From Aldehydirespirator sp028819505 (lineage in GTDB: Bacteria; Actinomycetota; Acidimicrobiia; Acidimicrobiales; Aldehydirespiratoraceae): 64,000 nt of DNA. Position numbers and translations under genes: made by a program. Positions 16,596 through 25,515 of the stretch are shown here, piece after piece. The notes below the pieces were generated by a model. That model did no database searches. It was not told the origin of the DNA and worked only from the letters and a program-made list of their open reading frames with translations. The stretch lies in NCBI GenBank assembly GCA_965207755.1, contig OZ242297.1, positions 806,001 through 870,000 of the forward strand. The letters run 5' to 3'. How positions within the stretch are numbered: position 1 is the stretch's first letter; every line of letters begins with the position of its first letter.

Positions 16596-18160
16596 GGAGA
16601 CTCAGGTCCCCCGCCCTGCAGGCGGTCTCCATGCCGGATGGCGAACTCGCGTCCGCGAGAGGCGGCGGGGAGCTGATCGGCGATCTCGACGGACCGCTGG
16701 CCGTGGTGGACCGGTCGGGATCGGTGGCTCCGGTCGGCGAGGGATGGCGAGTGGTCTGGGCGGTCGGCGCCGGGGACCGTTGGCATGTCGCCGCAGAAGA
16801 GGCGGCGGTGCGGTCGGGGCTGATCGACGACATGCCGGCGACTGCGACGCTCATGAGAGTGCCGGGCGGCGACGTGACACTGCGAGTGGCCGCGGGCCGG
16901 GCCGGGCCGGCCAGGGCGGCTGTGCTGGAGTTCGTCGACGACTCGCCGGTGGCAGTGAACCTGGCCGTGGGAGTGGCAGGCTCCATCAAGTCGGCTGCGG
17001 TGCGCGGCTCCCGCCTGCTGGCCGACGGCCGGGCGGTGGTGGACCTGGGACGCACCCCCGGAGGGACCGCGGCCGTCGACGACGGCGACGTCTGGCGTGC
17101 CGTCCGGGCCGAGCCGTCCGCGGGGGACTGCGAGGCCCGGAGCCGCGAGGGGCGGGCCGCCGCCGCAGCCGTGATTCCACTGGCGCCACGGGTGCCCCTG
17201 CGGGTGACCGCCGCCGGTGTCGAGAGCCGGTCCTTGGGTTCCCCGGGCGACGTCGGCTCGCCGGAGGAGATCGCAGCCGGCTGGCGGGCCGTGGTGGAGC
17301 GGGCCGCGGTGGCGGATCTCCCCGACGAGGCGGCCGCCAGAGCCTGGCGGCGGGGGATCGCAGCGTCGATCCTGGCCGCGGGCCGCACCGAGTCGTCGGC
17401 GGCCGCCGTGGTGCACGACCGGGTCGGTCTTGCTTACGGCTGCACGAGCCTCGATTGGGGCTGTGCCGCGCGGGCCGCGGTCGTGCTCGACCGGGTGGGC
17501 CTGCCGGATGAGGCCGACAGGGCCAGGGGAGCGCTGGTCGCCGCGGCCGAGCACTCGCTCCTGCCGCCGCCGGCGGCCGCGGCCGCGCTGCGAGCCTTGG
17601 CGTCGCGCCGACTGCGGACCGGTCGGGTCTCGGGACTGGCGGAGTGGGCCGGTCCTCTGGCCGAGGCCGCGGGCGACCGTATCGACCCTCTCACCCTGGA
17701 ACAGGTGGCCGCCGTCCTGGAGACCGAAGCGCCGGCTGCGGCCCGCGACACCCGCCGCCTGCTCGCTGAGGCGTCGCCCGTCTCGGTCTCGCGCTCCGTT
17801 GCCGACGACGAGCTCGCCGGAACTGTACGGCGCAGCGTCGCCTTCGGCGGTGACGGTCTCGATGGCGTCGAGGCGCTGCTCCATTGCCTGGTCGCCGAGG
17901 CCGAGGATCATCTGGTCATCGCACCCGACCTGCCCGCCGAGTGGACCGGCGCACCGGTCGACACCCGCGGCCTACTTACTCGTCATGGCGTGCTGGCGTT
18001 CGCGGTGCGCTGGCACGGAACCCGTCCGGCGCTGCTCTGGGACTTGACGCCCGCGGATCGCTCGGCCACCGCCGGACCCGCCGATGAAGTTGCCCTGCGC
18101 TGCGGACTCGACCCTTCCTGGACCACGTCGGAGCCCGCGGGCGAAGTGCTCCTCGGCTGA
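16592..18160 (+). CDS. Unknown protein, possible (alpha/alpha)6-barrel plus beta-sandwich glycosidase-like fold
   Basis: The 522-residue protein is Ala/Arg-rich with no clear catalytic motif. The last 80 residues (EALLHCLVAEAEDHLVIAP, DLPAEWTGAPVDTRGL, HGVLAFAVRWHGTRPALLWDL) resemble the C-terminal beta-sandwich of glycogen-debranching or rhamnosidase-like enzymes, and the central region (residues about 210-400) looks like paired helices. It may be a degraded glycosidase or a binding protein. It overlaps the gpsA stop by 4 bp and must be co-transcribed with it. No signal peptide is seen. I do not assign a function. Confidence 0.6.
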   Translation: MRRLRSPALQAVSMPDGELASARGGGELIGDLDGPLAVVDRSGSVAPVGEGWRVVWAVGAGDRWHVAAEEAAVRSGLIDDMPATATLMRVPGGDVTLRVAAGRAGPARAAVLEFVDDSPVAVNLAVGVAGSIKSAAVRGSRLLADGRAVVDLGRTPGGTAAVDDGDVWRAVRAEPSAGDCEARSREGRAAAAAVIPLAPRVPLRVTAAGVESRSLGSPGDVGSPEEIAAGWRAVVERAAVADLPDEAAARAWRRGIAASILAAGRTESSAAAVVHDRVGLAYGCTSLDWGCAARAAVVLDRVGLPDEADRARGALVAAAEHSLLPPPAAAAALRALASRRLRTGRVSGLAEWAGPLAEAAGDRIDPLTLEQVAAVLETEAPAAARDTRRLLAEASPVSVSRSVADDELAGTVRRSVAFGGDGLDGVEALLHCLVAEAEDHLVIAPDLPAEWTGAPVDTRGLLTRHGVLAFAVRWHGTRPALLWDLTPADRSATAGPADEVALRCGLDPSWTTSEPAGEVLLG

Positions 18161-18208
18161 GGCCCGATTGGGGGCACCCAAGACTGTCGAATCCACCGCC
18201 TCTCGCAG

Positions 18209-18280
18209 CCACCGGTTCGGATGCTGGTGTTGCGACCGGCGATCATGGCGGATCACCTGCATCCACCGGTGGAGGGCGCC
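18209..18280. repeat. Dispersed 72-bp palindromic element, copy 1
   Basis: CCACCGGTTCGGATGC pairs with GCATCCACCGGTGG (a 2-nt bulge), enclosing a weaker inner GGCGATCATGGCG stem. The same 72-bp sequence, with changes mostly in the loops, is at 47595-47666. Both arms and the inner stem are conserved while the loop is not, which suggests selection on, or mobility of, the folded form. Confidence 0.8.
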
Positions 18281-18375
18281 GAGGCTGTCAGGGTCGAGCG
18301 GCAGATGACCTCCGGGACGGTCGTCACGAGGCACTTGATCTCGAAGGCGCTGGCGTTGCTATCAGACCGGTGGCT

Positions 18376-18403
18376 TTGATGCTGGCGCGGGGTGTGCGAT
18401 ACT
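18376..18403 (+). promoter_or_regulatory. Promoter of cbtB: TTGATG, 16 bp, GATACT
   Basis: The -35 TTGATG (18376-18381) and -10 GATACT (18398-18403) are well spaced. The -10 ends 6 nt before the ATG, so the message is probably leaderless. I looked for a cobalamin riboswitch in 18161-18409 and did not recognise one. Confidence 0.6.
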
Positions 18404-18409
18404 GCAGCC

Positions 18410-18616
18410 ATGGAATCGCACGCCCTGCCCGCACCGGCCGCCCCCGCGATAGCCGAGATCGACATACCGATCTGGGCTTGGGCGCTGGTCGCGCTGGCCG
18501 TGGTGGCCTCTTACTTCGTGATGCTCGAGAACGGCGTCGTGCTCAGCCACGTCGCCGAGACCCTCCACGAGTTCTTCCACGACGGCCGCCACTTCGCAGG
18601 CGTGCCCTGTCACTGA
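18410..18616 (+). CDS. cbtB: CbtB, small cobalt-transporter subunit
   Basis: The 68-residue protein has one membrane helix (IPIWAWALVALAVVASYFVM) and the typical C-terminal histidine-rich end HEFFHDGRHFAGVPCH. CbtB works with CbtA in cobalt uptake. The ATG is six bases after a -10 box. The gene is followed after 16 bp by cbtA. The location next to a block with a cobalt-type nitrile hydratase suggests it feeds that enzyme or B12 synthesis. Confidence 0.9.
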   Translation: MESHALPAPAAPAIAEIDIPIWAWALVALAVVASYFVMLENGVVLSHVAETLHEFFHDGRHFAGVPCH

Positions 18617-18632
18617 GCGCTCCACCGACCGC

Positions 18633-19328
18633 ATGAAGCGGATCCTGGGGATCGGCTGCCTGGCCGGCCTGGCCGCGGGCGTGGCGGCGGCCCTGTTCGC
18701 GGCGACCGCCGGCCGGGGGCCGATACGCGACGCCATCGCCCTGGAGGACAGCGTCAGCCACGCCACCAGCGGCGCCCATCACGAGGACCTCTTCAGCCGG
18801 GGAGTGCAGGAGATCGGCGGCGCGGTCGGCCTGGTCGTGTTCGGGCTTGCCCTGGGCGTCGTCTTCTCCGTCGTGCTCGCCGCGGTGGGGCCCCGGCTGG
18901 CGGTGCCCACCCCGCCGGCCGCCTCGGTCCGGCTCGGGTTCTTCGGCTTCGTGGCCGTGGTCCTGGTGCCCTTCCTGAAGTATCCGGCCAACCCGCCGGC
19001 CGTCGGCGACCCCGACACCGTCAACGAGCGCACACTGCTGTACTTCGCCGCGCTGGGACTCTCGATCCTGCTGACCTGGGCCGTGTGGAGGTTCCATCGA
19101 TGGGTCTCCCTGGCGCCGGTGGCCAAGGCGTGGGCGACGGCCGCGCTCTACGGCGCAGGGCTCGTTCTGATCTTCCTGGCCCTGCCCGGGAACCCCGATC
19201 CCGTCGACGCGCCTGCCGACCTCGTGTGGCGGTTCCGACTGGCCTCGCTGGGAGGCCTGGCCGCGGCCTGGGCCACGCTGGCCCTGGTCACCGGCGCCCT
19301 GCTGTCGCGTCCCGCCGCACGAAATTGA
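18633..19328 (+). CDS. cbtA: CbtA, cobalt-transporter membrane subunit
   Basis: The 231-residue membrane protein has about five hydrophobic helices and the hallmark VPFLKYPANPPAVGDPDT loop in the centre, plus an early HHEDLFSRGVQEIGG segment. CbtA and CbtB are usually controlled by cobalamin riboswitches and take up Co2+; here no riboswitch was recognised. Start at ATG 18633, which follows cbtB directly. Confidence 0.92.
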   Translation: MKRILGIGCLAGLAAGVAAALFAATAGRGPIRDAIALEDSVSHATSGAHHEDLFSRGVQEIGGAVGLVVFGLALGVVFSVVLAAVGPRLAVPTPPAASVRLGFFGFVAVVLVPFLKYPANPPAVGDPDTVNERTLLYFAALGLSILLTWAVWRFHRWVSLAPVAKAWATAALYGAGLVLIFLALPGNPDPVDAPADLVWRFRLASLGGLAAAWATLALVTGALLSRPAARN

Positions 19329-19663
19329 TGCAGGAGACGACCAGTGAGGGCCAATGTCCGCAACAATTTCGGGTAGGGACGGCCTCGTGCGGCTCGGCGC
19401 ACAGCTACCCCCGAGACGCGCCTCAGTCGGTGAAGACGACCTTCCCCTCAGCTGAGCGGTTGGCTGCGCCGGTGACGTAGACCGCTTCCAGTCCCAGGGA
19501 GTCGGTCGCGCCGATGGTGACGGTGGCTGTCTCTGCGGTTCAGGCCCCTGCGCTCCGAAGGTTCCCGGCGGTTGACTTCGACAGATGAGCTTGGTGCTGT
19601 CGACACGCGCGATGTCTGCCAATCTCTGCCAGATCCCCGGACGGGACCAGCGGGAAGCACCGC
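19329..19663. other. Non-coding gap holding a decayed coding fragment (minus strand)
   Basis: No intact gene is seen in this 335-bp gap. On the minus strand, 19640-19580 reads IWQRLADIARVDSTKL, which matches the plus strand at about 30000-30045 (IWQRLADIASLDSANL). Another minus-strand frame at 19545-19424 reads a plausible protein end (TVTIGATDSLGLEAVYVTGA to VVFTD and a stop). These look like pieces of one dead gene with a frameshift. Confidence 0.4.
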
Positions 19664-20821
19664 TCAAGCTTCGGCGTAGAGCTCCATGTGGCGCCGGGCG
19701 GTGCTGGTCCACGAGTAGCGGTCCGCCGTAGCGGCGCCAGCCGACCGCAGCCGGCGCACCAGATCCGGGTCGTCTCGCACCCGGGCCATGCCGGCCGCCA
19801 GCGACGAGGGGTCGGCCGCCCCGGTCAGCACCGCGTCGACGTCATGGGTCAGGAACTCCCGGAAGACCTCGATGTCGGAGGCGACCACCGGCAGCCCGGC
19901 GGCCAGAGCCTCCAGCACCACCAGGCCCCAGCCCTCGCTGATCGACGGGAACACGAAGCTGTCGGCGGCGCCGAACCAGCCGGGCAGTTCCGTGTCGGGC
20001 ACCGTGCCCACCAGCACCACGTCGTCTCCGAGGCGCAGGCCGTGCGAGCCCAGCGACCCCAGCACCTCGTCGCGGTAGGCCCGGTAGTCCTGGAAGGAGT
20101 GGCCGCCCACCACGGCCAGCATCGGGCGCGGGCCGGGCATGGCCTTCAGCAGGCCCAGCGCCTCCACCAGGCAGCGCGAGCCCTTGCGGGGCTCGATGCC
20201 TCCCACCGTCAGGAACAGGTGGCGCTCACCGGCGTCGATCCTGGAGCGCAGGGCGTCTCGCTCCTCCGGCGACTGTGCCGCGCCCGCGAACCGCTCGACG
20301 CGCACGCCGTTGGTGACCACGGCCGCCTCCACGCCGTAGTCGTCCAGCAGGCGCCGCCTCCACGGCTCGCTCACCACCAGCACCCGGTCGGGCTCGGTGA
20401 TGGCCGCGTCCTGGCACTCGATCAGCGCCGGGGTGGTGAAGTCGTCTATGTGGTGGACCGTGCGGAACAGCCGGAACCCGGCGCCCCGGTCGCGGACCCG
20501 GGCCGCGGCTCGGGCCGAGATGCAGTCCTGGGTGTGAACGATGTCGAAACGGTCGGCGAGGTCGGCGCCGAGCCCCGCCTCGAGTGCGTCGACGTGGGAG
20601 AACACCCGCTCGGTCAGGGTGCCCGCCCGGGGCGGCGCCTCGACGATGTGCACCGGCACGGTCGTGGGCCGGAAGAACCCCTCGGCCGGGTCGCCCAAGG
20701 CGACCAGCGTCACGTCGACACCCTCCGCGGCCAGGGCCTCGGCCAGCTCCACGCTGTGTACGGCCCCGCCCCGGGGCCTCACCGAGTAGGTAGCGATGGC
20801 GACCCGCGCCGTCAGGTTCAC
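19664..20821 (-). CDS. Glycosyltransferase, MSMEG_0565 family (Nit1C-associated)
   Basis: The 385-residue GT4-type glycosyltransferase begins with ATYSVRPRGGAVHSVELAEAL, has HTQDCISARAAARV, NGVRVERFAG, GGIEPRKGSRCLVEAL, and the GT-B nucleotide-sugar motif FPSISEGWGLVVLEALAAGLPVV. The N-terminal third fits the MSMEG_0565 group that travels with the Nit1C nitrilase cluster; its product is unknown. The GTG start overlaps the stop of the fdrA-like gene by 4 bp (GTGA), so it is coupled to that gene. Confidence 0.8.
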   Translation of the reverse strand: MNLTARVAIATYSVRPRGGAVHSVELAEALAAEGVDVTLVALGDPAEGFFRPTTVPVHIVEAPPRAGTLTERVFSHVDALEAGLGADLADRFDIVHTQDCISARAAARVRDRGAGFRLFRTVHHIDDFTTPALIECQDAAITEPDRVLVVSEPWRRRLLDDYGVEAAVVTNGVRVERFAGAAQSPEERDALRSRIDAGERHLFLTVGGIEPRKGSRCLVEALGLLKAMPGPRPMLAVVGGHSFQDYRAYRDEVLGSLGSHGLRLGDDVVLVGTVPDTELPGWFGAADSFVFPSISEGWGLVVLEALAAGLPVVASDIEVFREFLTHDVDAVLTGAADPSSLAAGMARVRDDPDLVRRLRSAGAATADRYSWTSTARRHMELYAEA

Positions 20822-22392
20822 GCTGTCAGGCTCGTCGACAGGTCGTGATGGACGAGCGCCGGGTCGCGGTTCACGAGCGCGGCCGCGGCCAGAGCGGCCC
20901 GGGCGTTGGTCTCAGCCACGACGCAGCCCGCTTCCCGCATGGTCGAACGCTGCCGCTCGAAGCCTTGGGGATCCCGGTCGGTTCCCAGCACGTAGGCCAC
21001 GACAGCCGCCCCCGACGCCACTGTCTCGGCTGCGGCCGGAGCGAGCACGGCGGCCGGGTCCGGGTGGGCGCCGTCTCCGATGACCACGTCGAGCAGCACC
21101 GCCGCCACCGTCGGGTCCGAGGCCTGGTCGCGCAGCCGTTCGAGCCTCGCCTCGGGATCGATCATGGGGTGGGGGCGTCCCACCGTGAACTCCTCCTCGC
21201 CCAGATCCAGGCACACGTGGCCGTCGGGCGGGCCGGGCAGCCCCCATCCGGGATCGAGCGGCGTGTTGGAGAACACCGGGCCGATGTGGCGGCTGGCGAC
21301 GGTCATCGCCTCGTAGGCCAGGGTGCCCCCGCTGAACAGTCCCACCATCCGTCTCCGGCGCCGGTCGAGGGAGGTGGAGAGCCGGGCCGTCTCGGCGTCG
21401 ATCGTGCCGATCGGGTCGGCGCCGGTGTGGCCCAGGCGATCCAGGGACTCCACCACGCCCTGCTCGAGCGTGTTGCACACCGCTACTCCCGGCGCCGCCG
21501 CCACGGGCCGGTCCAAGCCGATCAGAGCGGCCACGATCGGCTTGCCGGTGGCTTTGGTCAGCAGACGCTCGGCCACAGCCGGCGCCGGCGGCTTGGAGAC
21601 CAGCAGGATCAGCTCCGTCGCGTCGTGACGGTCGAACGCCTCCACCGCGGCCTCGGCCATGAGCCCGCCGACGTCTCCGGACAGGTCGCGGCCCCCCACG
21701 CCGATCACATGGGTGACACCGGATCCCCAACGGTCGAGCAGGGTCATGGCCTCCTGGGCGCCCGTGCCCGCGGCCGCGACCACTCCCACCGGCCCCGGCG
21801 CCACCCGGTTGGAGAAGCCGAGCCCAACCCCGCCCAGTGCCGCCGTGCCCGCCCCCGGGCCCATCACCAGCCGGCCCAGCGAGCGCGCCCGCCGCTTCAG
21901 GTCGATCTCGTCGGCCAGACCGACGTTATCGCTGAACAGCAGCACGTCGAGGCCGCGGGTCAGCGCCTTGTGAGCCTCCAGGGCCGCGTAAGGGCCCGGA
22001 ACGGAGACGATGGCGACGTTGGCTCCGGGTGCCGCTGCCAGCGCGTCGTCGAGGCTGGCGGGACGCAGTGCCGCCGGAGCGGCGCCGTCGCCGTCGCCGT
22101 CGCCGGAGTCGGCGGCGTCGAACAGCAGTCGCCGCCCCTCCTCCAGGGCCGCGGCCATTTGCGTGTCCGATCCCCTGACCGCCAGCACCAGGTCGTTGGC
22201 CGACGCGTCGCCCAGACCGCCGGCCAGGCCCTCGGCGGCGAGGACGTCCAGATTGGCGGGCGTGGCCATCAGCGCCCAGGCCCAGTCCACGCCGGGCGCC
22301 TCCCGCATGGCCCGGGTGGCCTCCAGCAGGCGCACACTGTCGACGTAGCAGTCGGCGATCACCTCGGTTCTGACTTCGGTTCCAGCAGTCAT
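20818..22392 (-). CDS. allF: FdrA/AllF family, oxamate carbamoyltransferase subunit candidate
   Basis: The 524-residue protein has the acyl-CoA-synthetase-like FdrA architecture: GFSNRVAPGPVGVVAAAGTG, then THVIGVGGRDLSGDVGGLM, a second Rossmann-like half around LILLVSKPPAP, and HPMIDPEARLERL near the C-terminus. In E. coli the homolog (FdrA, AllF) forms oxamate carbamoyltransferase with AllG and AllH, releasing carbamoyl phosphate in allantoin catabolism. Both partner families occur here (25509-26315 and 37785-39191). A run of GDGDGDG lies in a linker near residue 97. The start is ATG 22392; carbamate kinase follows upstream on the same strand after 94 bp. Confidence 0.85.
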   Translation of the reverse strand: MTAGTEVRTEVIADCYVDSVRLLEATRAMREAPGVDWAWALMATPANLDVLAAEGLAGGLGDASANDLVLAVRGSDTQMAAALEEGRRLLFDAADSGDGDGDGAAPAALRPASLDDALAAAPGANVAIVSVPGPYAALEAHKALTRGLDVLLFSDNVGLADEIDLKRRARSLGRLVMGPGAGTAALGGVGLGFSNRVAPGPVGVVAAAGTGAQEAMTLLDRWGSGVTHVIGVGGRDLSGDVGGLMAEAAVEAFDRHDATELILLVSKPPAPAVAERLLTKATGKPIVAALIGLDRPVAAAPGVAVCNTLEQGVVESLDRLGHTGADPIGTIDAETARLSTSLDRRRRRMVGLFSGGTLAYEAMTVASRHIGPVFSNTPLDPGWGLPGPPDGHVCLDLGEEEFTVGRPHPMIDPEARLERLRDQASDPTVAAVLLDVVIGDGAHPDPAAVLAPAAAETVASGAAVVAYVLGTDRDPQGFERQRSTMREAGCVVAETNARAALAAAALVNRDPALVHHDLSTSLTA

Positions 22393-22486
22393 GGCGTGCT
22401 CGTTACAAGCCTGGCACCGCGGACGCAGATCGCGTCGCAGCCGGGCTCGTTCGCCGGTTGTGAAGGTTGGGTCCGGTCGGCGCCGG

Positions 22487-23467
22487 TCACTTGACGAGGG
22501 CCGGCACCGGGTCGGGCAGGATGCGGGTGCCCCGCGGCCCCTCGATCACCCCCGCGGGCTCGTCGAGGGTCGCGTAGACCAGTTCGGGCGTGGTTATGGC
22601 TGAGATCCGCCCCGGCGACTCGACGAACTCGATGGCGGCCTCCACCTTCGGTCCCATGCTGCCGGGAGGGAACTGGCCGTCGGTCAGATGGCGCCGGGCA
22701 ACCGACGCCGTCATATCGGTGACGGCCTGCTCCCTGGAGGTGCCGAAGTGGAGGCGCACCGCGCTCACGCCGGTCACCATCACCAGGGCCTGGGCGCCCA
22801 CGGCGTCGGCTATGCGCTCTGCTGCGAAGTCCTTGTCGATGACGGCGTCAACGCCCCGGTAGGAACCGTCGGCCGAGCGCACCACGGGTATCCCGCCGCC
22901 GCCGCCGGCCACCACGATGTAGCCGAGGTCGACGAGCGTCGATATTGCGGTGGCCTCGATGGGCGCCATCGGCCGCGGTGACGGGACCACCCGCCGGTAG
23001 CCCCGCCCCGAGTCCTCGGCCATGGTCCACGCCCTCTTGGACTGGAGTGCGGCCGCCTCGACCCGGTCGAAGAAGGGGCCGATCGGCTTGGTGGGATGCG
23101 ACAGGGCGGGATCGGCGGGGTCGACCTCGACATGGGTCACGATGGACACCGCTCCCGCGATCTCGCGCTTGCACACCTCGTTGAGGGCCAGGCAGATCAG
23201 GCTCCCCAGCTGCCCCTGCGTCATGGCGCCCAGAGTGAACAGCGGCAGGGCGGGCACCAGGTCGGTCGAGCCCTCGTGCTGGATGGCCAGGTTGCCGACC
23301 TGGGGGCCGTTGCCGTGAACGATCACCACGTTCCATCCCTTCCGGATCAGCGACCGTACCGAGCGGGCCATGGCCAGGGCGTTGGCGTACTGCTCCTCGA
23401 GGGTGCCGCGCTGGTCCTCGCGGATGAGTGCATTGCCTCCGAGAGCGAGAATTGCGGTCTCGGCCAA
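22487..23467 (-). CDS. allK: Carbamate kinase
   Basis: The 326-residue protein has AILALGGNALIRED, IVHGNGPQVGNLA, PMAPIEATAIS, VVAGGGGGIPVVR, VIDKDFAAERIA and PPGSMGPKVEAAIEF, the classical carbamate kinase signature. It turns carbamoyl phosphate and ADP into ATP, ammonia and CO2. Next to an AllF-type gene it would serve as the ATP-forming step after carbamoyl transfer. The symbol follows the all nomenclature by context; arcC is the general name. The start is TTG at 23467, supported by GAGGAG about 7 nt upstream. Confidence 0.9.
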   Translation of the reverse strand: MAETAILALGGNALIREDQRGTLEEQYANALAMARSVRSLIRKGWNVVIVHGNGPQVGNLAIQHEGSTDLVPALPLFTLGAMTQGQLGSLICLALNEVCKREIAGAVSIVTHVEVDPADPALSHPTKPIGPFFDRVEAAALQSKRAWTMAEDSGRGYRRVVPSPRPMAPIEATAISTLVDLGYIVVAGGGGGIPVVRSADGSYRGVDAVIDKDFAAERIADAVGAQALVMVTGVSAVRLHFGTSREQAVTDMTASVARRHLTDGQFPPGSMGPKVEAAIEFVESPGRISAITTPELVYATLDEPAGVIEGPRGTRILPDPVPALVK

Positions 23468-23542
23468 GGCTCACTCCTCTCGCCCGACCCGCCGGAACCG
23501 GCACTGGGCCCGCGAATCTGCCGATAGCAGAACCGGCTTTCG

Positions 23543-23548
23543 TATAGT
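23543..23548 (+). promoter_or_regulatory. Candidate -10 box (TATAGT) upstream of 23624 gene
   Basis: TATAGT lies in the 156-bp gap between the divergent carbamate kinase and the 23624 gene. A clear -35 was not found. Confidence 0.4.
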
Positions 23549-23623
23549 AGATGAGAGGCGAGGGACCATGCCAAGCCTCGGGTCTGCCGGGGCGAGGCTG
23601 AAGCCGGCAAGGAGCCGACCACG

Positions 23624-24424
23624 ATGCCCGAAGGTGCGAGCGACGCGGACCCCGCTGCGGTGCTGGCCGGTCACGGGGACGCGGACCCCGCTGCGGTGCT
23701 GGCTGGTCACGGGGACGCGGACCCCGCTGCGGTGCTGGATGGTCACGGGGACGCGGACCGCGCTGCGGTGCTGGCTGGTCACGGGGACGCGGACCCGACC
23801 GCCGTGCTGGCCGCCCACTGGAACGAGAGCGAGCGCCGCCTGTACCCGACGGCGACCACCAACCCCGACGCCTACCAGTCGGCTGTGAGGCTGGTCCGGG
23901 CCGTGGCCGACGCTCTGGCCGATGTCCCCGATCTCGGGGAGCTGGTCCAGCGTTGGGAGTGTCGCACCGCCGTCCTGGACGCAGCGGTCAGCGCCACCGG
24001 CGAGACGGTCGCCTACGGCCTCACCGAGGCGACCGCCGGCTGCGGGTTCGCCATCCGCCGCCGCGAGCTGCTGAACGAGCGGGCCGAGCGCGAGCGCCGG
24101 GAACGCGTCGCAGCGGCACGGGATGCCGGCCAGACGTGGGCGGTGATCCACGAGCAGGGCCACCTGGCGTCCGGCCTCGCCGACCCCTACCAGTGCATGG
24201 AGATGCACCTGCCCACCGGGCTGGCCGTCGTGAGCATGGTCGAGCCCGACCCGTCGACCATGACCCCCGTCTACGTGGTGACGGTGACGGAGACGGGGGA
24301 GCCCGGCGGGGGCGCGCCCGGTATCGACGCGGGCTCCTTCGACGATCTGGAGACGGCCGACCCGGCGCTGTTCGAGGACAACCGGCGCACGATGAGAAGT
24401 CGCGTCGAGAATTGGCAGCGGTGA
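23624..24424 (+). CDS. Unknown protein with five N-terminal 12-residue repeats
   Basis: The 266-residue protein starts at an ATG with AAGGAG 9 nt upstream. Residues 7-66 are five near-identical copies of DADPAAVLAGHG. The rest is soluble: a helical segment, then RRRELLNERAERERRERVAA, then a beta-rich domain containing VIHEQGHLASGLADPYQCME and ending in a Thr-rich acidic stretch. No family was recognised; the C-terminal 200 residues look like a real conserved domain. The last codons (ENWQR stop) lie in the left arm of a hairpin. The gene sits between the carbamate kinase and the AIR synthase-like gene. Confidence 0.6.
   Translation: MPEGASDADPAAVLAGHGDADPAAVLAGHGDADPAAVLDGHGDADRAAVLAGHGDADPTAVLAAHWNESERRLYPTATTNPDAYQSAVRLVRAVADALADVPDLGELVQRWECRTAVLDAAVSATGETVAYGLTEATAGCGFAIRRRELLNERAERERRERVAAARDAGQTWAVIHEQGHLASGLADPYQCMEMHLPTGLAVVSMVEPDPSTMTPVYVVTVTETGEPGGGAPGIDAGSFDDLETADPALFEDNRRTMRSRVENWQR
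23642..23821 (+). repeat. Five 36-bp in-frame tandem repeats
   Basis: Units start at 23642, 23678, 23714, 23750 and 23786. They stay in frame and encode the 12-residue units of the host gene. Differences between copies are few. Confidence 0.95.
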
Positions 24425-24456
24425 GTGCCGAGATGGGCGCTGAGCGCTGCCAATTC
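24409..24456. terminator. Hairpin with GAATTGGCAGCG stem between convergent genes
   Basis: GAATTGGCAGCG pairs perfectly with CGCTGCCAATTC over 12 bp, with a 24-nt interior. The outer stem equals that of the triple repeat at 10031-10225. It overlaps the end of the 23624 gene (stop at 24422-24424) and faces the end of the AIR synthase-like gene. Terminator role is inferred from placement; there is no U-tract. Confidence 0.6.
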
Positions 24457-24510
24457 GGTTGCGGCCCGAGCTGGCGCGCTCGAAACTTCACCACGCCCGT
24501 GCATGCGTGG

Positions 24511-25515
24511 TCAGGGCCACAGTCCGGTGATGGGCTCGCTCTTGAGGTCGAATACCCGGCGGCTCTCGCCGCCCGCTCGCAGAGTCAGCGCGCCGCTGCC
24601 GGTGACGGTGCCGACCGCCGCGGCGGCCAGCCCGGCCGAGCGGAACAGGTCCACGCACTGGTCGGGCCGGTCGGTGGCAAGCCAGAACGCATAGGTCGGG
24701 AAGCAGACGAGCCAGCGGTCCAGGCTCACCCCCGCCGGTGCCGGCAGTTCGTCCAGGTCGATCCCGGCCCCGAGCCGTCCGGGCTCGAGGAGCATCGCCA
24801 GCGAGCCGATCGAGCCGGCCATGCTGACGTCCTTGGCTGCCTGCGCCAGGTCCCTGCGAGCGGCCTCGGCCAGCAGGCGCACGTCCCGCGCCAGGCGCGG
24901 GCCCTGATGCCCGAGCGTGGTGAAGAAGGGGAAGTCGGTGCGCATGCGGCCTTCGAGGCAGCAGGCGAACACGAGGTGCTGGCCCGGACGGGCGCGGCTC
25001 ACCGACAGGACCCGGTCTGCGTCACCGACGGCGAAGGCCGACAGCGCCGGTTCTCCCGGATGCTCGCTGATGTGCCCGCCTACGATGGGGACGTCGTAGA
25101 GGTCGGCCGCCTCCGCCATGCCCTGGAGGGCCTCGGCCGCCACAGGGGCCGGGCCCACGACCGTGTTGACGATGCCCCTCGGCACCGCTCCCATTGCGGC
25201 CAGGTCGTTGACGTTCGCGAGCACGGCCGCGATCCCCGCGGCCCGGGGATCGGATGCCACGAACGCCGGATGCATCGCTTCGCCGCAAACGATGACCGAG
25301 CCTCCGCCGCCCATCTCGACGACGGCGCCGTCGTCGCCGGGGCCGGTCAGCGGGTCGGATGGGGACACAACCCGGCGAACGGCAGCAATGGCTCTCTTGG
25401 CCCGCAACCCTGCATGGTCCCGCACCGCGGCGACGAGTCGGTCCAGCGACGGCTCCGCGGGCGATGACTGCTCCAGTGGGAACTCCTCCGGCGACGGCCG
25501 CTCCGGCGGTGGCAC
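24511..25515 (-). CDS. AIR synthase-related protein, sll0787-type (Nit1C-associated)
   Basis: The 334-residue protein has the PurM/SelD-like AIR synthase fold: GPGDDGAVVEMGG (ATP site), LANVNDLAAMGAVPRGIVNT, VPIVGGHISEHPG, then C-terminal AAKDVSMAGSIGSLAMLLE and a GVSLDRWLVCFPTYAFWLAT segment. These features match the sll0787 group of the Nit1C set, whose reaction is unknown but should involve ATP and an acyl phosphate or phosphorylated intermediate. The GTG at 25515 lies 6 nt from a TACGGT -10 box (25522-25527), as for a leaderless transcript. Its start overlaps the divergent allH start. Confidence 0.83.
   Translation of the reverse strand: MPPPERPSPEEFPLEQSSPAEPSLDRLVAAVRDHAGLRAKRAIAAVRRVVSPSDPLTGPGDDGAVVEMGGGGSVIVCGEAMHPAFVASDPRAAGIAAVLANVNDLAAMGAVPRGIVNTVVGPAPVAAEALQGMAEAADLYDVPIVGGHISEHPGEPALSAFAVGDADRVLSVSRARPGQHLVFACCLEGRMRTDFPFFTTLGHQGPRLARDVRLLAEAARRDLAQAAKDVSMAGSIGSLAMLLEPGRLGAGIDLDELPAPAGVSLDRWLVCFPTYAFWLATDRPDQCVDLFRSAGLAAAAVGTVTGSGALTLRAGGESRRVFDLKSEPITGLWP

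Noticed and set aside
18161..18409. Cobalamin riboswitch before cbtB
   Set aside because: I did not find a B12-box-like core; the region contains a palindromic element instead.
23642..23821. Possible CRISPR-like array (five 36-bp repeats)
   Set aside because: There are no spacers; the units are contiguous, in frame and encode a peptide repeat.
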